64,000 bases of DNA, taken from positions 124,001 to 188,000 of the forward strand of contig NZ_VFPE01000002.1 of NCBI RefSeq assembly GCF_006783905.1. The letters run 5' to 3'. The notes under the pieces are model-generated. The model made no database searches. It saw nothing but the letters and a program-made list of their open reading frames with translations, and was not told where the DNA came from. The DNA is from Microbacterium kyungheense (lineage in GTDB: Bacteria > Actinomycetota > Actinomycetes > Actinomycetales > Microbacteriaceae). Shown in pieces: positions 48,856 to 57,382 of this stretch (within the stretch, counting starts at the first letter, position 1; each line of letters opens with the position of its first letter). The position numbers were made by a program, and so were the translations under genes.

Positions 48856-49542
48856 TCAGGGGGCGCACGCGCGGATCTCGACGCAGCAGCGGCCGTCGGC
48901 CGGAGCCAGGACGGGGGTGCGCTCGTCGTCGGTGGCGGCGGCGAGCCCCCGCACGAACTCCAGGTTCGCCCCGCAGATGAGCGCGGTGTGGCGGCTCGCC
49001 AGCACATGGAACGGGCAGTTCTCGAGGACCAGATCCGGGGATGCCGCGTCCTGGCGCCGCGGCGGGTTCGGCGCGTATCCGCAGGCGGTGAGGGCGCCTT
49101 CGAGCGCCTCGGCGCCGGCGCCGATCGATGCGCCCGCGGCGAACGCCGCGGCCGCGAGGGCTTCGCGGACCGGCGTGCCGGTCTCGTCGGCGTGCTCGAC
49201 GGCGGCGGCCAGCAGGTCGCCGACCAGCTCGTAGTGGCGCTCGGGGATGGTGGCGGAGAGCTCGTCGGCCGTCGCGCGATAGAGCTTCGCAGGACGACCC
49301 GCGCCAGGGCCGGTGCGCCCGGAGCGCCGCTCGTACGACACCGTGAGCAGGCCGGCATCCACGAGTCTGTCCAGGTTGAGGGCGGCCGTGCTGCGGGGGA
49401 GGCCGAGGGTCGCGGCGGCGTCGTCACGCGTGACGGCGTGATCCGCCGCCAGTCGGTAGAGATCGCGCCGCTGCGGGTCGACGAGCGCGGCGACCGCGTC
49501 GGCCCGGTTCGGCGTCGGTGAGAGCGGCGATGAAGTGCTCAC
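48856..49542 (-). CDS. Winged-helix regulator with C-terminal cysteine motif
   Basis: 228 residues. The N-terminal helix-turn-helix is VDPQRRDLYRLAADHAVTRD through LPRSTAALNLDRLVDAGLL. The C-terminal domain contains ENCPFHVLASRHTALICGAN and, near the end, GRCCVEI. This spacing resembles metal- or Fe-S-sensing regulators related to SufR/ArsR. It diverges from the folE operon, with promoters facing each other. GTG 49542 has TAGACT (49554-49549) 6 nt upstream, so it is leaderless. It probably controls the four-gene operon. The bound cofactor is inferred, not shown. Confidence 0.8.
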   Translation of the reverse strand: MSTSSPLSPTPNRADAVAALVDPQRRDLYRLAADHAVTRDDAAATLGLPRSTAALNLDRLVDAGLLTVSYERRSGRTGPGAGRPAKLYRATADELSATIPERHYELVGDLLAAAVEHADETGTPVREALAAAAFAAGASIGAGAEALEGALTACGYAPNPPRRQDAASPDLVLENCPFHVLASRHTALICGANLEFVRGLAAATDDERTPVLAPADGRCCVEIRACAP

Positions 49543-49572
49543 ACGCGGAGTCTACCTCTAAAAACATGAACC

Positions 49573-49601
49573 TTGACAAAAGAAATGACCGGTTCTAACG
49601 T
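49573..49601 (+). promoter_or_regulatory. Consensus promoter of the folE operon, possible operator
   Basis: TTGACA (49573-49578) and TAACGT (49596-49601) are 17 bp apart, an unusually good -35/-10 pair for this genome. GAACC (49568-49572) and GGTTC (49591-49595) form an inverted pair over the promoter core and may be an operator. folE itself has a Shine-Dalgarno (GAAGGAG), so this transcript has a leader of about 33 nt. Confidence 0.72.
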
Positions 49602-49640
49602 CGGGCTCAGAGGCAGTCCGGTGGAGCGAAGGAGCACGAG

Positions 49641-50231
49641 ATGTCGACCACGGCTCAGGTGGCCGCCCTCCATGCGCTCCCTGACGAAGAGGAGCCCGAC
49701 CGCGAGCGTGCGATCGCGGCGGTCGCCGACCTGCTGGTCGCCCTCGGGCACGATCCCGACGCCGGCGATCTCGCGGAGACGCCGCGCCGCGTGGCCGACG
49801 CCTTCCTCGAGTTGCTGACGCCGGAGCCGTTCGAGATGACGACGTTCGCGAACGAAGAGGGGTACGACGAGCCCGTCGTCGTGCGCGGCATCCCGTTCGT
49901 CTCGCTGTGCCGACATCATCTGCTGCCGTTCCGCGGCACCGCCACCGTGGGTTATCTGCCCGGCGACCGCCTCGTGGGGCTGTCGAAGCTCGCCCGCGTC
50001 GTCGGCCACCACGCGCGCGCCCTGCAGGTGCAGGAGTCGCTCACGATGCAGATCGCGCGCACGCTGGACGACGCGCTCGCCCCACGCGGCGTCGGAGTCG
50101 TGATCGAGGCCGAGCACCTGTGCATGTCGGTACGCGGCGTGCGCGCGGACTCCGCGGTCACGACCACGACATGCTTCCGCGGGGAGCTGGCGGGCGACAC
50201 GGCTCTGCAGACGCGCTTCCGGGACGCATGA
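49641..50231 (+). CDS. folE: GTP cyclohydrolase I (FolE type)
   Basis: 196 residues with the zinc Cys/His motif FVSLCRHHLLPF, the second zinc Cys in AEHLCMSVRG, and VQESLTMQIARTLDDAL. It opens GTP to dihydroneopterin triphosphate, the first step of folate and other pterins. It heads an operon with a ferredoxin-reductase-like flavoprotein, a FolP2-like protein and a RibD_C reductase, but folB and folK are missing. That suggests either an extra, regulated folate supply or a different pterin product. Confidence 0.93.
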   Translation: MSTTAQVAALHALPDEEEPDRERAIAAVADLLVALGHDPDAGDLAETPRRVADAFLELLTPEPFEMTTFANEEGYDEPVVVRGIPFVSLCRHHLLPFRGTATVGYLPGDRLVGLSKLARVVGHHARALQVQESLTMQIARTLDDALAPRGVGVVIEAEHLCMSVRGVRADSAVTTTTCFRGELAGDTALQTRFRDA

Positions 50232-50265
50232 GCGGCGCGCTCGTGCACGGACGAGAGGAATCGAC

Positions 50266-51504
50266 ATGACCCGCATGCTGATCATCGGCGGAGGACTCGC
50301 CGGCGGCACCGCCGCCGAAGCGCTGCGCGATGAGGGGTTCGACGGCGAGATCACCGTCGTCGCGGCGGAGGCGCATCCGCCGTACCAGCGGCCGCCCCTC
50401 TCGAAGGGCTACCTCGCCGGAGACGAGGGGCTGGATGCCGTCATCCTGCATCCTGCCGCGTGGTACGCCGATCGCGGCATCCGTCTCGTGACGGGCGTGG
50501 CCGCGACGTCCCTCGATCCCTCCGCGCACGTGGTCGAGCTCGACAGCGGTGAGCGCCTGGAGTACGACTCGGTCCTGCTCGCGACCGGGGCGACGCCGCG
50601 CATGATCCCGCTCGCCGGGCACGATCTCGCGGGTGTGGCGACCCTCCGCCGGCTCGATGACTCCGATGCCCTCGCCGCGCAGCTGCGCGACGGCGGCCGG
50701 AGGCTCGCCGTGATCGGCGCCGGCTGGATCGGCATGGAGGTCGCGGCCACCGCGCGGGGGTTCGGCAACGACGTGACGATCCTCGAACGCGACGCGGTGC
50801 CGTTGGCCGCGGCGCTCGGCGCCGAGATGGGCGAGGTGTTCCGCCGCCTCCACCTGGAGCACGGCGTCGACCTGCGCACGTCGGTCGGCATCGACCGCAT
50901 CGTGGGCGCCGACCGGGCCGAGGGCGTCGTCGTGGACGGCGAGACGATCCCCGCCGATCTCGTGCTCGTCGGCGTCGGCGCGATCCCGAACACAGCGCTC
51001 GCAGAGGCGGCGGGGCTCGAACTGCAGAACGGCGTCCTCGTCGACGCGGCCCTGCGCACCAGCGCGCCGGACGTCTTCGCGGCGGGTGACGTCGCCAACG
51101 CGTTCCACCCGGTGATCCAGCGGCACCTGCGCAGCGAGCACTGGGCCAACGCGCTGAACGCGGGGAAGGTCGCGGCCCGGTCCATGCTCGGGCAGTCGGT
51201 GTCGTTCGACGACATCCCGTACTTCTACACCGACCAGTACGACCTCGGCATGGAGCTGTCGGGCTACGCGCCTCTCATGGCGGATGCCGCGATCGTCGTG
51301 CGCGGTGACCTGGAGGCCCGCGAGTTCATCGCGTTCTGGACGGATGCCGTCTCGCCGGGCGAGGCGGGCCGGGTCGTCGCCGGCATGAACGTGAACGTGT
51401 GGGACGTCAACGAGCAGGTGCAGGCGCTGATCCGCGCGGGGGAGCGCGTCGATCCCGATCGCCTGCGCGACCCGGCTGTGCCGCTGGAGGACCTGCTGCC
51501 GTGA
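50266..51504 (+). CDS. Ferredoxin-reductase-type FAD/NAD(P) oxidoreductase
   Basis: 412 residues. The FAD dinucleotide fold is IIGGGLAGGTAAEALRDEG, the NAD(P) fold is VIGAGWIGMEVAATARG, and the FAD-closing motif is VFAAGDVAN. A C-terminal reductase domain (YFYTDQYDLGMELSG) completes the rubredoxin/ferredoxin-NAD reductase architecture. It would pass electrons from NAD(P)H to an iron-sulfur or flavin partner. No ferredoxin gene adjoins. The ATG follows AGAGGAA, and its stop overlaps the next start (GTGA). Confidence 0.9.
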   Translation: MTRMLIIGGGLAGGTAAEALRDEGFDGEITVVAAEAHPPYQRPPLSKGYLAGDEGLDAVILHPAAWYADRGIRLVTGVAATSLDPSAHVVELDSGERLEYDSVLLATGATPRMIPLAGHDLAGVATLRRLDDSDALAAQLRDGGRRLAVIGAGWIGMEVAATARGFGNDVTILERDAVPLAAALGAEMGEVFRRLHLEHGVDLRTSVGIDRIVGADRAEGVVVDGETIPADLVLVGVGAIPNTALAEAAGLELQNGVLVDAALRTSAPDVFAAGDVANAFHPVIQRHLRSEHWANALNAGKVAARSMLGQSVSFDDIPYFYTDQYDLGMELSGYAPLMADAAIVVRGDLEAREFIAFWTDAVSPGEAGRVVAGMNVNVWDVNEQVQALIRAGERVDPDRLRDPAVPLEDLLP

Positions 51505-52403
51505 CGCTGATGACCGACCGCCTGCTCCAGGGCTGCCTGCTGGAGGTGCCCGGCGGTGCTCTCGACCTGTCGCAGCACATCGCGGTGATGGCGATAGTGA
51601 ACCGCACGCCCGACTCCTTCTACGACCGGGGCGCGACGTTCGCGCTGGACGCGGCGGTGGCGGCCGGTGTCGCCGCCATCGAGGCGGGCGCCGAGATCGT
51701 CGACGTCGGGGGCGTGAAGTTCGCGCCAGGGCCGCCGGTGCCCGTCGAGGACGAGATCGCCCGGGTCGTGCCGGTGGTGCGTGAGCTCGCTCCGCTGACG
51801 CGCGTGAGCGTCGACACGTTCCACCCCGAGGTCGCCGTTGCGGCGATCGATGCGGGCGCTGCGATCGTGAACGACACGACGGGCCTGCACGACCCGGCGA
51901 TGGCAGAGGTGATCGCGGCGGGCGGGGCCGGTGTCGTGATCGCCCACAGCCTGGCGGCGCCGCGCACGCAGCATCCTCTCCCGCACTACGGCGACGTCAT
52001 CGGCGACATCGCGGCGTTCCTCTCGGCGCGCCGCGACCTGGCGCTCGAGCGCGGCGTGCCCGCCGAGCGCATCGTGCTCGATCCGGGGCACGACCTGAAC
52101 AAGAACACGCGACACACCCTCGAGCTCACGCGGCGCCTGGGCGAGCTGGCGGGGCTCGGATCACCGCTGCTGGTCGCGCTGTCGAACAAGGACTTCGTGG
52201 GCGAGACGCTCGACCGCGAGCGCGGCGATCGGCTGTCCGGTTCGCTCGCCGCGGCGGTGTACTGCGCGCTGCACGGTGCGCGGATCATCCGCGCCCACAA
52301 CGTGCGCGAGACCGTCGACGCGATGCGCATGGTCGAGGCGATCCTGGGGTGGCGCGACCCGGCGTACGAGCGGCACAACACCCGCCCCGAGGGGAACGAC
52401 TGA
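51501..52403 (+). CDS. folP2: Dihydropteroate synthase homologue, FolP2-like
   Basis: 300 residues, TIM barrel of the DHPS family. Motifs are VMAIVNRTPDSFYDRGATF, EIVDVGGVKFAPG, DPGHDLNKNTRHTLEL, ALSNKDFVGETLDRE and the final HNVRE. These match the FolP2 branch of mycobacteria (NRTPDSFY, ALSNKD) more than true FolP1 (NVTPDSFSDGG, SRK). FolP2 in mycobacteria lacks proven DHPS activity, so the substrate here may be another pterin. GTG 51501 overlaps the previous stop by four bases. Confidence 0.85.
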   Translation: MTLMTDRLLQGCLLEVPGGALDLSQHIAVMAIVNRTPDSFYDRGATFALDAAVAAGVAAIEAGAEIVDVGGVKFAPGPPVPVEDEIARVVPVVRELAPLTRVSVDTFHPEVAVAAIDAGAAIVNDTTGLHDPAMAEVIAAGGAGVVIAHSLAAPRTQHPLPHYGDVIGDIAAFLSARRDLALERGVPAERIVLDPGHDLNKNTRHTLELTRRLGELAGLGSPLLVALSNKDFVGETLDRERGDRLSGSLAAAVYCALHGARIIRAHNVRETVDAMRMVEAILGWRDPAYERHNTRPEGND

Positions 52404-52404
52404 C

Positions 52405-53112
52405 ATGCCCACCGTCTCTGAGCTGTTCGACGCCTACGCCCTGCAGGGCCGTGACGGCACCCGCGTCCGCATGAACTTCGTGTCGTCGGCCGACGGCGCG
52501 GTGACGCTCGGCGGTCGCAGCGGTGCCCTCGGCGGGAAGACGGACCGTGCGCTGATGCAGGTGCTGAGGACGATGGCCGACGTGGTGCTGGTCGGCGCGG
52601 GCACGGTCCGGGCAGAGGGCTACGGCGGTGTGCGCGTGGGCCCCGACGGCGTCGCGTGGCGTCGCGCGCGCGGCCTCGACGACCAGCCGGCGCTCGCCGT
52701 CGTCTCGGGCGGACTGCAGCTGGACCCGGGCGATCCCGTTTTCGCCGAGGCTGTCCGGCGTCCGGTGCTGGTGACGACGGATGCCACGGCCGCGGCGCGC
52801 GGTGCGCTGTTCGATCCCGTGGCCACCGTGCTGGCGTGCGGGGTCGACACGGTCGACCTGCGTGAGACGCTCGACGTGTTCGCGCGGCGCGGCTGGACCC
52901 AGGTGCTCTGCGAGGGCGGCCCGCATCTGTTCGGCGCGCTGCTGGCGGACGACCTCGTCGACGAGGTGTGCGTCACGATCGCTCCCCGATTCGTCGGGGG
53001 CGAGGCGCGCCGCATCGTGCAGGGCGTCGCCGAAGCCGACCGCAGGTTCGCGCTGGCCGGCGTGGTCACGGACGACGAGGGGTTCGCGTTCCTGCGGTAC
53101 AGCGCCGGGTGA
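52405..53112 (+). CDS. RibD_C-type (DHFR-fold) reductase
   Basis: 235 residues with the RibD C-terminal/dihydrofolate-reductase-like fold: MNFVSSADGAVTLGGRSGAL, VVLVGAGTVRAEGYGGVRVG and VLCEGGPHLFGALLADDLVD. Such enzymes reduce pyrimidine or pterin rings with NADPH; mycobacterial RibD-like proteins can substitute for DHFR. It lacks the deaminase half of RibD. It starts 1 nt after the folP2 stop and is the last gene of the operon. Confidence 0.88.
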   Translation: MPTVSELFDAYALQGRDGTRVRMNFVSSADGAVTLGGRSGALGGKTDRALMQVLRTMADVVLVGAGTVRAEGYGGVRVGPDGVAWRRARGLDDQPALAVVSGGLQLDPGDPVFAEAVRRPVLVTTDATAAARGALFDPVATVLACGVDTVDLRETLDVFARRGWTQVLCEGGPHLFGALLADDLVDEVCVTIAPRFVGGEARRIVQGVAEADRRFALAGVVTDDEGFAFLRYSAG

Positions 53113-53142
53113 ACGCCGGGGACGTGGCGCCCCGAGGCGGTG

Positions 53143-53694
53143 CTACCCGCCGAGCAGTCCCCGCACGGCGGCGTCGACGCTCGGCCGGACGGGTGCCTCG
53201 GGATCGATGGTGAGCCGATGCAGCAGGATGCCGTCACCGAAGGCCATGAACGCATGCAGCGCGGTATCGGGATCACGAGCACCGAGGCTGACGAGCAGGC
53301 TCCGCGACCAGGCCTCGAAACCTTCGCGCTGCGCGCGCAGCGGTGCGAACAGCGCAGGGTCGGCCGCCGCTTCGAGGAACAGCGCGTAGCGCGCGCGTGT
53401 GCGCACCGCGAAGCGACCCGTGAGCAGCTCGATCCCGGTGCTGAAGAGGTCGATGAACCCGTCGACGTCGTCGAAGGGCTGGGCCAGGACGGCCCCGAGG
53501 TCGCGCGTCTCTTCCTCGGCGATCCACGAGGCAACCCCGCCGAGCAGCGCGGCTCGCGTGCGGAAGTGGTTCGAGGTGGATCCCGGGGGAAGCCCCGCAT
53601 GGGCGTCCACGCGGGCGTGCGTGAGCGCGCGGATGCCGTGGCTGCCCACCAGGTCGACGGCGGCGTTGAGGGCGCGTTCGCGGGTGCTGCTCAT
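53143..53694 (-). CDS. TetR-family regulator of the hydrolase pair
   Basis: 183 residues. The helix-turn-helix is in AAVDLVGSHGIRALTHARVD through PPGSTSNHFRTRAALL. A C-terminal ligand domain follows (FEAWSRSLLVSLGARDPDTA). It diverges from two hydrolase genes across a 38-bp dyad at 53720-53757. TAGGCT (53707-53702), 7 nt before ATG 53694, marks a leaderless start close to the dyad, so autorepression is expected. Confidence 0.9.
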   Translation of the reverse strand: MSSTRERALNAAVDLVGSHGIRALTHARVDAHAGLPPGSTSNHFRTRAALLGGVASWIAEEETRDLGAVLAQPFDDVDGFIDLFSTGIELLTGRFAVRTRARYALFLEAAADPALFAPLRAQREGFEAWSRSLLVSLGARDPDTALHAFMAFGDGILLHRLTIDPEAPVRPSVDAAVRGLLGG

Positions 53695-53719
53695 CAGTCT
53701 GAGCCTATTCGGTCACGTT

Positions 53720-53757
53720 TACTACATTCATAGTGACATGGCACTATAAACGTAGTA
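53720..53757. promoter_or_regulatory. 38-bp dyad operator between tetR and the hydrolases
   Basis: Half-sites TACTAC-N4-ATAGTG (left) and CACTAT-N4-GTAGTA (right) share one centre and are separated by ACATGG. The dyad covers a fitting promoter for the hydrolases: GTGACA (53733-53738), 17 bp, TAGCCT (53756-53761). Its left end is close to the tetR -10. It is the probable TetR operator. Confidence 0.82.
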
Positions 53758-53797
53758 GCCTCGGTGTCCGAAGAGGGTGGTCCAGAGGGGGTGGACG

Positions 53798-54736
53798 ATG
53801 TCGACTCGCACGGCGACGCTGCCGAGGATGCCCGTGGTCCCCGGCGTCGAGCATGAGCTCGTCGACCTGTCGGACGGACGCATGCACGTGGCCGTGGCGG
53901 GCGAGGGTGAACCGGTCGTGCTGCTCGCCGGACTGGGACAGTCCTGGTGGGAGTGGCGGGACGTCATTCCCGTGCTCGCCGGGCGGTATCGCGTGATCGC
54001 ACCCGACCTGCGCGGCGATGGGTGGACCGACCTGCCGGAAGCGGCGATCACCCGCACGCGCCGGCTCAGCGACCTGCTCGAGCTCTTCGACGTGTGGGAG
54101 CTTCCGCCGGTGCGACTCGTCAGCCACGACCTGGGGGCTGTCACCGCGCTGCAGCTCACGCTCGGGCACGCCCGGCGCGTGACATCGCAGGTGGTGCTGG
54201 CGGTGCCACCGCCGCAGATGCGGTTCACGCCCGACATGCTGCCCGGCATGCGCCAGCTGTGGTTCGAAGAAGCACTCGCCGTGCCGGCGCTCGGTCCTGC
54301 GCTGCTGCGCAGTGACCGGTTCTCGCGGTGGCTGCTGGCGCATTTCACCACCCGGCCGCTTCCGCCAGAGGTCATGGACACGTACGCCGCGCTGCTGAGC
54401 GAGCCGTCGCGCGCCCGGGCGGGCAGCCTGCTCTGCCGGCGGATGGTGCTGCCCGAGCTGGTGCGGATCATCCGCGGCGACTATCGGTCGGCTCGGTTCG
54501 AGATGCCGACGCTCTATGTGTTCGGCGGCGGCGACCTCGCCTTCCCGCCGGCGGTCGCCCGGCGCATGTTCTCGGATCCCGCGACCATCGGCCGCGACGT
54601 CCGCGTCGAGATCCTCGAGGGCGCCGCGCATTTCGTCGTCGACGAGCAGCCGGCTGCGACCGTCCGCCTCATCGCCGACCACTTCGTCAGATCGACGACC
54701 GTCGCCGACCCTCGGCGAGGACAGGGGGAGACATGA
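53798..54736 (+). CDS. Alpha/beta hydrolase, epoxide-hydrolase-like (first of pair)
   Basis: 312 residues. The nucleophile elbow reads VSHDLGAVTALQL, with Asp as in epoxide hydrolases and dehalogenases rather than Ser. The oxyanion part is LLAGLGQSWWEWRD and the terminal His is in EGAAHFVVDEQPA. ATG 53798 has GAGGGGG upstream. Its stop overlaps the start of the second, related hydrolase (ATGA). The substrate is unknown. Confidence 0.85.
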   Translation: MSTRTATLPRMPVVPGVEHELVDLSDGRMHVAVAGEGEPVVLLAGLGQSWWEWRDVIPVLAGRYRVIAPDLRGDGWTDLPEAAITRTRRLSDLLELFDVWELPPVRLVSHDLGAVTALQLTLGHARRVTSQVVLAVPPPQMRFTPDMLPGMRQLWFEEALAVPALGPALLRSDRFSRWLLAHFTTRPLPPEVMDTYAALLSEPSRARAGSLLCRRMVLPELVRIIRGDYRSARFEMPTLYVFGGGDLAFPPAVARRMFSDPATIGRDVRVEILEGAAHFVVDEQPAATVRLIADHFVRSTTVADPRRGQGET

Positions 54737-55617
54737 ATGCCGACACCGTGCCGCGCACGCGGCGGATCGAGGCGAACGGCCTCGGCATGCACGTCGTCGA
54801 GTACGGCGGTGACGGGCCGCCCGTTCTCATGCTTCATGGCTTCCCGCAGAGCTCACGGGAGTACCGCCGGCTCGCGAGCGCGCTCGCGCCCGATGTCCGT
54901 GCCCTCGTGCCTGATCTGAGGGGCGCGGGTCTGACCGACGCGCCGGCCGGCGGGTATGATCTCGACTCGGTGTGCGCCGACGTGCTCGCGCTGCTGGATG
55001 CGATGGAGATGCCTCGCGTGACGCTCGTCGCCCACGACTGGAGCGCACTGGTCGGATTCGAGCTGTGCCTGCGCGCGCCCGAGCGGTTCGAACGCTTTGC
55101 GGCGATCGCCGTGCCGGCGCCTTACATCCGCATGACGCCGAAGCTCGCCGGGGCCATGGCGCGCGCGATGCCGCACCTGTGGTTCCAGTGGGCGATCGCG
55201 ACCCCGGGTCTCGGACCCCGACTGCTCGCAGGCGGCCGGCAGCGGCTCGCGCATCGGCTCCTGCGATCGTTCGAAGTGGCCCACATCGACGATGACGACG
55301 TCGCGGCCTACGTCGCGGCGCTGCGAGAGCCGGCGCGCGCCCGTGCCGGCTCTCGGCTGTACCGGAAGCTGATCCTGCCCGGGTTCATGAACATGATGCG
55401 CGGCGCGTACCGTGGGCGGGTCCTCCGCGTGCCGACGCTCGTGCTGTTCGGAGCCGAGGACCATCTCATCCCGCATGACGCCCTCACGGTCTCGGCCGAC
55501 GACGCACCGGATCTGTCGATCCGGTTCGTGCCGGCCGGTGCGCACTTCGTCGTCGACGACAATCCCGACGAGGTCGCGCGGCTGATCCGGGAGTTCGCCG
55601 GGCTGCCTGCTCGGTGA
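54733..55617 (+). CDS. Alpha/beta hydrolase, epoxide-hydrolase-like (second of pair)
   Basis: 294 residues, paralogous to the upstream gene. The oxyanion motif is LMLHGFPQSSREYRRLA, the Asp nucleophile is in LVAHDWSALVGFEL (HDW as in epoxide hydrolases), and the His is in VPAGAHFVVDDNPDE. Its closest relative may be the neighbour: both carry REPARARAGS/SEPSRARAGS in the lid and AHFVVD near the end. It is translationally coupled and controlled by the same TetR operator. Confidence 0.87.
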   Translation: MNADTVPRTRRIEANGLGMHVVEYGGDGPPVLMLHGFPQSSREYRRLASALAPDVRALVPDLRGAGLTDAPAGGYDLDSVCADVLALLDAMEMPRVTLVAHDWSALVGFELCLRAPERFERFAAIAVPAPYIRMTPKLAGAMARAMPHLWFQWAIATPGLGPRLLAGGRQRLAHRLLRSFEVAHIDDDDVAAYVAALREPARARAGSRLYRKLILPGFMNMMRGAYRGRVLRVPTLVLFGAEDHLIPHDALTVSADDAPDLSIRFVPAGAHFVVDDNPDEVARLIREFAGLPAR

Positions 55618-55671
55618 CGGGTGCCTCGGCCGGCCGACGGGGCCGGGTGCGGCATCCCTGACCCAGCGACG

Positions 55672-57330
55672 TCAGGCGGCGAGCGAGTGGGCGTCGAGGA
55701 TCGTGTAGGCGTAGCCCTGCTCGGCGAGGAACCGCTGACGGTTCTGCGCGAAGTCCTGGTCGACGGTGTCGCGCGCGATGAGCGTGTAGAAGCTCGCGGT
55801 GTGGTTCGACTGCTTGGGGCGCAGCAGGCGTCCGAGGCGCTGGGCCTCCTCCTGGCGCGACCCGAACGAGCCCGACACCTGGATCGCGACGGATGCCTCG
55901 GGCAGATCGATCGAGAAGTTCGCGACCTTCGACACCACGAGCACCGAGATCTCGCCCACGCGGAACGCCTGGTAGAGCTCTTCGCGCTCGTCGACGGGCG
56001 TCTGCCCGGTGATCTTCGGCGCGTTGAGCGCCTCGGACAGCACGTCGATCTGGTCGAGGTACTGGCCGATGATGAGGATGCGCTCACCCTCGTGACGCTC
56101 GACGAGCTGCTTGACGACGCCGATCTTGGCGGGCGCGGTCGCCGCCAGCCGGTAGCGCTCGTCGTCGGCGGCCGCCGCGTACTCCAGACGGTCGTACGCC
56201 GGGAGGTCGACGCGCACCTCGTAGCAGACGGCCGGGGAGATGAAGCCCTGCGCCTCGATCTCCTTCCAGGGCGCATCGAACCGCTTGGGCCCGATGAGGC
56301 TGAACACGTCGCCTTCGCGGCCGTCCTCGCGCACGAGTGTCGCGGTGAGGCCGAGGCGGCGGCGCGCCTGCAGATCGGCGGTGAGCTTGAACACCGGGGC
56401 CGGAAGAAGGTGCACCTCGTCGTACACGATGAGTCCCCAGTCCAGCGCGTCCAGGAGGGCGAGGTGGGCGTACTGACCCTTCCGCTTCGCCGTCAGGATC
56501 TGGTAGGTCGCGATCGTGACGGGCTTGATCTCCTTCGTCTGACCCGAGTACTCGCCGATCTCTTCCGGCGTCAGCGAGGTGCGCTTGAGGAGTTCGTCGC
56601 GCCACTGCCGGGCGCTCACGGTGTTGGTCACCAGGATGAGCGTCGTCGTCTTGGTGTCGGCCATCGCCGCCGCGCCGACGAGCGTCTTGCCCGCGCCGCA
56701 GGGGAGCACCACGACGCCCGAGCCGCCCTCGGTGAAGATGTCGACCGCCTTGCGCTGGTAGGGGCGGAGGTTCCAGCCGTCCTCGTCCAGGTCGATGGGA
56801 TGCGGCGTGCCCGGGGTGTAGCCGGCGAGGTCCTCGGCCGGCCATCCGATCTTGAGCAGCTCCTGCTTGATGTGCCCGCGGGCCCACGCGTCGATCACGA
56901 ACGCGTCGGGGGAGGGGCGTCCGATCAGCAGGGGCTGGATGCGCTTGTTCTTGGAGACCTCGGCGAGGACCGCGGCGTCGGTCGACCGCAGGATGAGCTC
57001 GCCGCCCGAGCCGTCCTCGGCGACCGGGGCGCGCTCGATGACGAGGCGCCCGTAGCGCCCGACGGTCTCGGCGATGTCGATCGACACCGACGGCGGCACC
57101 GGGAAGCGCGACCACCTGTCGAGCGTCGCCAGCATGTCTTCGGCGTCGTGGCCGGCAGCGCGCGCGTTCCACAGCCCGAGCCGTGTGATGCGGTACGTGT
57201 GGATGTGCTCGGGAGCGCGCTCCAGCTCAGCGAAGATGGCGAGCTCGTGGCGCGCGCTCTCGGCATCCGGATGCGCGACCTCCAGCAGCACCGTGCGGTC
57301 GCTCTGGACGATGAGGGGTCCGTCAGCCAT
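55672..57330 (-). CDS. xpb: XPB/ERCC3-type DNA repair helicase
   Basis: 552 residues, superfamily 2 helicase of the XPB class. Walker A is PCGAGKT (211-217 region), the DEVH box IVYDEVHLLP near 304, and the RED motif in GLTATLVREDGREG near 334. The C-terminal RecA-like domain includes ILIIGQYLDQ and GSRQEEAQRLGRLLRPK. The N-terminal damage-recognition-like domain is present (about 1-185). It unwinds DNA 3'-5' with ATP; bacterial roles are still being defined. Start ATG 57330. Confidence 0.95.
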   Translation of the reverse strand: MADGPLIVQSDRTVLLEVAHPDAESARHELAIFAELERAPEHIHTYRITRLGLWNARAAGHDAEDMLATLDRWSRFPVPPSVSIDIAETVGRYGRLVIERAPVAEDGSGGELILRSTDAAVLAEVSKNKRIQPLLIGRPSPDAFVIDAWARGHIKQELLKIGWPAEDLAGYTPGTPHPIDLDEDGWNLRPYQRKAVDIFTEGGSGVVVLPCGAGKTLVGAAAMADTKTTTLILVTNTVSARQWRDELLKRTSLTPEEIGEYSGQTKEIKPVTIATYQILTAKRKGQYAHLALLDALDWGLIVYDEVHLLPAPVFKLTADLQARRRLGLTATLVREDGREGDVFSLIGPKRFDAPWKEIEAQGFISPAVCYEVRVDLPAYDRLEYAAAADDERYRLAATAPAKIGVVKQLVERHEGERILIIGQYLDQIDVLSEALNAPKITGQTPVDEREELYQAFRVGEISVLVVSKVANFSIDLPEASVAIQVSGSFGSRQEEAQRLGRLLRPKQSNHTASFYTLIARDTVDQDFAQNRQRFLAEQGYAYTILDAHSLAA

Positions 57331-57382
57331 AACCAGCCAGTCTACCGGCGGAGTCGGGGAGCGGGATCAGGATGCCGCGGCT

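Noticed and set aside
46179..48980. 933-codon plus-strand frame
   Set aside because: It is antisense to the two-component system and part of the regulator gene; no domain is visible and the true genes have clear starts and motifs.
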